Source: Methylobacterium sp. R2-1
GTDB lineage: Bacteria; Pseudomonadota; Alphaproteobacteria; Rhizobiales; Beijerinckiaceae
Length of the DNA stretch: 64,000 bases
Assembly (NCBI RefSeq): GCF_014191355.1
Contig: NZ_JACHWM010000009.1
Span: 181,507 to 245,506 of the forward strand
Direction: 5' to 3'
The position numbers were made by a program, and so were the translations under genes. Of the stretch, positions 61,793 through 64,000 are shown in pieces (within the stretch, counting starts at the first letter, position 1; each line of letters begins with the position of its first letter). The notes beneath the pieces are model-generated. The model was not told the DNA's origin and made no database searches. It worked only from the letters and a program-made list of their open reading frames with translations.

Positions 61793-63421
61793 TCAGAACA
61801 CGTGGCGCAGCATGAAGAACAGCGTGCCGGCGATCAGGATTGCCGCTGGCAGCGTGGTGATCCAGGCGAGCGCCATGTTGCGCATCGTGGAGAGCTGCAG
61901 GCCCGAGCCGTTCGCCGCCATCGTGCCAGCCACACCCGAGGAAAGGATGTGCGTGGTTGAGACCGGCAGGCCGTAGACTTCCGCGAAACCGATCGTCCCA
62001 GCCGCAACGATTTCGGCTGAGGCACCTTGCGCGTAGGTCAGGTGAGTTTTCCCGATCTTCTCGCCGACGGTGACGACGATGCGCTTCCAACCAACCATGG
62101 TGCCGAGGCCGAGCGCCAGCGCGACGCAGACCTTCACCCAGTCGGGGATGTAGCGGGTGCCTGCGTTGAGAAGCTCCGTGTAGCCCTTGAGCGTCTTTGC
62201 CTCGGCCTCCGAGAAGGTCGCGCCGGATTTCGGCAGCAGCCGGATCGCGTCGGCGGCGAGATACATGTCGTTGCGGACGTTGGAGGTCGCCGCTGCCGGG
62301 ACCTGGCGGATCGAGCCGTAGTTCTTCACCATGTCGGCGATGTCCGTCGATAGCGCGGCCAGAGCGCCAAACACCTCCGGCTTGTTCAGCTCCTTCGTTT
62401 TGAGCGCGCTGGCGACCGTCGTGCGAGCTAGGGCCGCCTCGGGCTGCACCGTTCCGTCGGAGCGAGCCGCGAAGACCGTGCTGGCAGCCTGCGAGTTCTG
62501 CACGAAGGCTGGTGTCGCATCGGCGGTCATGGTGCGGTTCAGGGCATAGGCAGTCGGTGCCGCGCCGATCAGGATGAGCATGATCAGGCCCATGCCCTTC
62601 TGCCCATCGTTGCCGCCGTGGAAGAACGAGACCAGGGTGCAGGTCAGGATCAGTAGGCCGCGGATCCAGAGCGGGGGCGGCGTGTCGCCTTTCGGGGCTT
62701 CGTAGAGATCCTTGCGGCGAACCGCGAACTTGAGGGCGAGCAGCAGGAGGGCTGCGAGCACGAAGCCGCAGACAGGGCTGAAGGCGAGGGCCTTGAACAC
62801 GCCGAGCGCCTGGTTCCAGTCGACGCCCGAGGTGCCGTCCTGCCCACCCATGAACTGATTGGCGAGGCCAACACCCAGCACCGATCCGATCAGGGCGTGC
62901 GAGGAGGAGTTCGGCAGGCCAAGGGCCCAGGTGCCGAGATTCCAGATGATGGCGGCCAGCAGCAGGGCAAAGATCATCGCGTAGCCCGCGCCCGACCCGA
63001 CCTGCAGGATCAGCTCGACGGGGAGCAGCGTGACGATGGCGTAGGCGACAGCGCCCGAGGAGAGCAGGACGCCAAGAAAGTTGAAGGCGCCCGACCAAAT
63101 CACCGCGACGAGCGGCGGCAGTGAGTGCGTGTAGATCACGGTGGCGACCGCGTTGGCGGTATCGTGGAAGCCGTTCACGAACTCGAAGCCTAGTGCGATC
63201 AGGAGCGCGAGGCCGAGGAGCACGAAGGCGCCGACGGCGAGCGGCTCCTGGTGCACGGCATTCATATCAGCGATCAGGCTGACGACGGCGTAGCCGAGGC
63301 CGGCTACGAGCACGAGCAGGAAAGCGATGACGCCACCGGGATGGATGCCGTGGTCGAGGCGTGGCTTGCTGGTCGGCGCATGGCCGGCCGTTCCGCCTGG
63401 GGCCAAGGCTGCGTCGGACAT
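61793..63421 (-). CDS. pitA: PiT-family inorganic phosphate transporter
   Basis: 542 aa. Low-affinity metal-phosphate/proton symporter in the inner membrane. The two PiT signatures are present: GFEFVNGFHDTANAVATVIY near residue 80 and GTIGFAEVYGLPVSTTHILS near 495. Other conserved parts are NSSSHALIGSVLGVGLANQ, FHGGNDGQKGMGLIMLIL and about ten to twelve hydrophobic helices with a cytoplasmic loop after residue 290. It is transcribed alone, and no PhoU-like gene is adjacent. Confidence 0.93.
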   Translation of the reverse strand: MSDAALAPGGTAGHAPTSKPRLDHGIHPGGVIAFLLVLVAGLGYAVVSLIADMNAVHQEPLAVGAFVLLGLALLIALGFEFVNGFHDTANAVATVIYTHSLPPLVAVIWSGAFNFLGVLLSSGAVAYAIVTLLPVELILQVGSGAGYAMIFALLLAAIIWNLGTWALGLPNSSSHALIGSVLGVGLANQFMGGQDGTSGVDWNQALGVFKALAFSPVCGFVLAALLLLALKFAVRRKDLYEAPKGDTPPPLWIRGLLILTCTLVSFFHGGNDGQKGMGLIMLILIGAAPTAYALNRTMTADATPAFVQNSQAASTVFAARSDGTVQPEAALARTTVASALKTKELNKPEVFGALAALSTDIADMVKNYGSIRQVPAAATSNVRNDMYLAADAIRLLPKSGATFSEAEAKTLKGYTELLNAGTRYIPDWVKVCVALALGLGTMVGWKRIVVTVGEKIGKTHLTYAQGASAEIVAAGTIGFAEVYGLPVSTTHILSSGVAGTMAANGSGLQLSTMRNMALAWITTLPAAILIAGTLFFMLRHVF

Positions 63422-63617
63422 GATCGCCTCAAATTAATTTTGCTGGGCAAGCAGGGATTAAAGGTGCGCCATGACGAGCGGGTGACAACTTGGCTGCGGC
63501 CGGAGCGAGCACGTGGTGTGGTCGCTTGGTGCCGATCTACGTGGGAGCATTGCCTGAGACACTGCAACTCCACTGCCGAAAGGCAGATGCCAACCAGGCA
63601 GGTCGTCGGGCTGCTGT

Positions 63618-63910
63618 TGACGGTCCCCCGGATTTTGGTCCGGCTGAAAGGTGAGCCTCCGGGACTCATCCGGCGACTTGTTGAGCCGCCGCCAAGGCGA
63701 ATTCCTGGGGCGTCAGCCACCCCAGGGCTGTGTGAGGACGGCTCTCGTTGTACTGCCGCCGCCACGTCTCGATCTTGCTCCTCGCGTCGGCCAACGACAA
63801 GAACCAGTTCGCGTTTAGGCACTCGTCGCGCAGGCGGCCGTTGAACGACTCGACCAGCGCGTTGTCGGTCGGCTTGCCAGGCCGCGAGAAGTCCAGCTGG
63901 GTATCGGCGT
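63618..63910 (-). mobile_element. IS3-family (IS51-type) remnant at the window edge
   Basis: Minus strand transposase tail: LDFSRPGKPTDNALVESFNG, then RLRDECLNANWFLSLADARS and ESRPHTALGWLTPQEFALAA, stop at 63666. A likely terminal sequence TGACGGTCCCCCGGATTTTG begins at 63618. Upstream, near 63905, the frame joins unrelated DNA that begins GGCGTCCAAAAG, so the element is incomplete. It is a different subgroup from the relics at 32867 and 59330. Confidence 0.75.
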
Positions 63911-64000
63911 CCAAAAGGGGGTCTGGCGCACTCTTGATGCAGTCGGCGTCACCCAACGCCGATCAGCCGCGCTTCGAGCAGATCGAGCTTGGCCCGACCG

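Noticed and set aside
1..64000. CRISPR arrays, tRNA and rRNA genes
   Set aside because: No regularly spaced repeats and no recognisable tRNA arm pattern or rRNA sequence was seen by eye; a covariance-model scan could still find a tRNA near the integrase relics.

Overview
This is high-GC DNA that looks like a Methylobacterium/Methylorubrum-type alphaproteobacterium (Hyphomicrobiales). That assignment is inference: it rests on protein style (DUF6894 protein, PuuD-type urate hydroxylase, LivH/LivG with an NtaA-type monooxygenase, GGDEF-EAL protein, small Gly/Ser-rich exported proteins) and on the dense scatter of insertion-sequence relics. No rRNA, tRNA or CRISPR array was recognised by eye.

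Layout. 1-5 kb: an uptake and oxidation operon on the minus strand (OprB-type porin, flavin monooxygenase, LivG, LivH, running out of the window), divergent from an exported metallo-beta-lactamase-fold hydrolase and an SCO1-type protein at 5.2-6.9 kb. 7-16 kb: a degraded accessory zone with a broken NodT-type efflux gene, the relic of a xis-int module with an 11-bp tandem repeat, a PilZ-like protein, small exported proteins, a GGDEF-EAL enzyme whose stop overlaps the start of an 82-residue orphan, and a broken endolysin-like gene. 16.4-22.2 kb: a compact purine catabolic cluster from urate to ureidoglycolate cleavage (PuuD, HIU hydrolase, fused allantoinase/OHCU decarboxylase, ureidoglycine aminohydrolase, ureidoglycolate lyase), with a frameshifted LysR regulator. 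It ends against a decayed DUF6538 integrase.

24-32.9 kb: four regulator-enzyme units: a TetX-like monooxygenase with TetR, BdcR with BdcA, AzoR with LysR, and a MarR gene cut by an IS3 end. Each has a palindromic candidate operator. 33-45 kb: a mixture of intact genes (patatin, alpha/beta hydrolase, RecD2 helicase, a sigma-70 region 1.1-like protein with a membrane anchor) and pseudogenes (DUF4268 protein, exported protein, gpmA, ScoMcrA-like HNH fragment, CYP152 P450), several of them stopped by single in-frame nonsense codons. 45-54.6 kb: small-molecule hydrolases, an intact IS630 element (48796-49960) that supplies the stop codon of a VOC-family gene, an inositol-phosphatase family enzyme and an M42 peptidase. 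55-64 kb: a small exported protein, a truncated second copy of the SGNH hydrolase joined to a kinase/receiver relic, an antidote-like gene with two amber codons, manganese catalase, a DUF3829 protein, a PiT phosphate transporter and another IS3 relic at the window edge.

The main theme is metabolic modules set in a gene graveyard made by insertion-sequence traffic. The most unusual intact items are the sigma-1.1/membrane protein, the GGDEF-EAL-coupled orphan, and the paired TetR-type operators 42 bp apart. No convincing new multi-gene defence or biosynthetic system was found.
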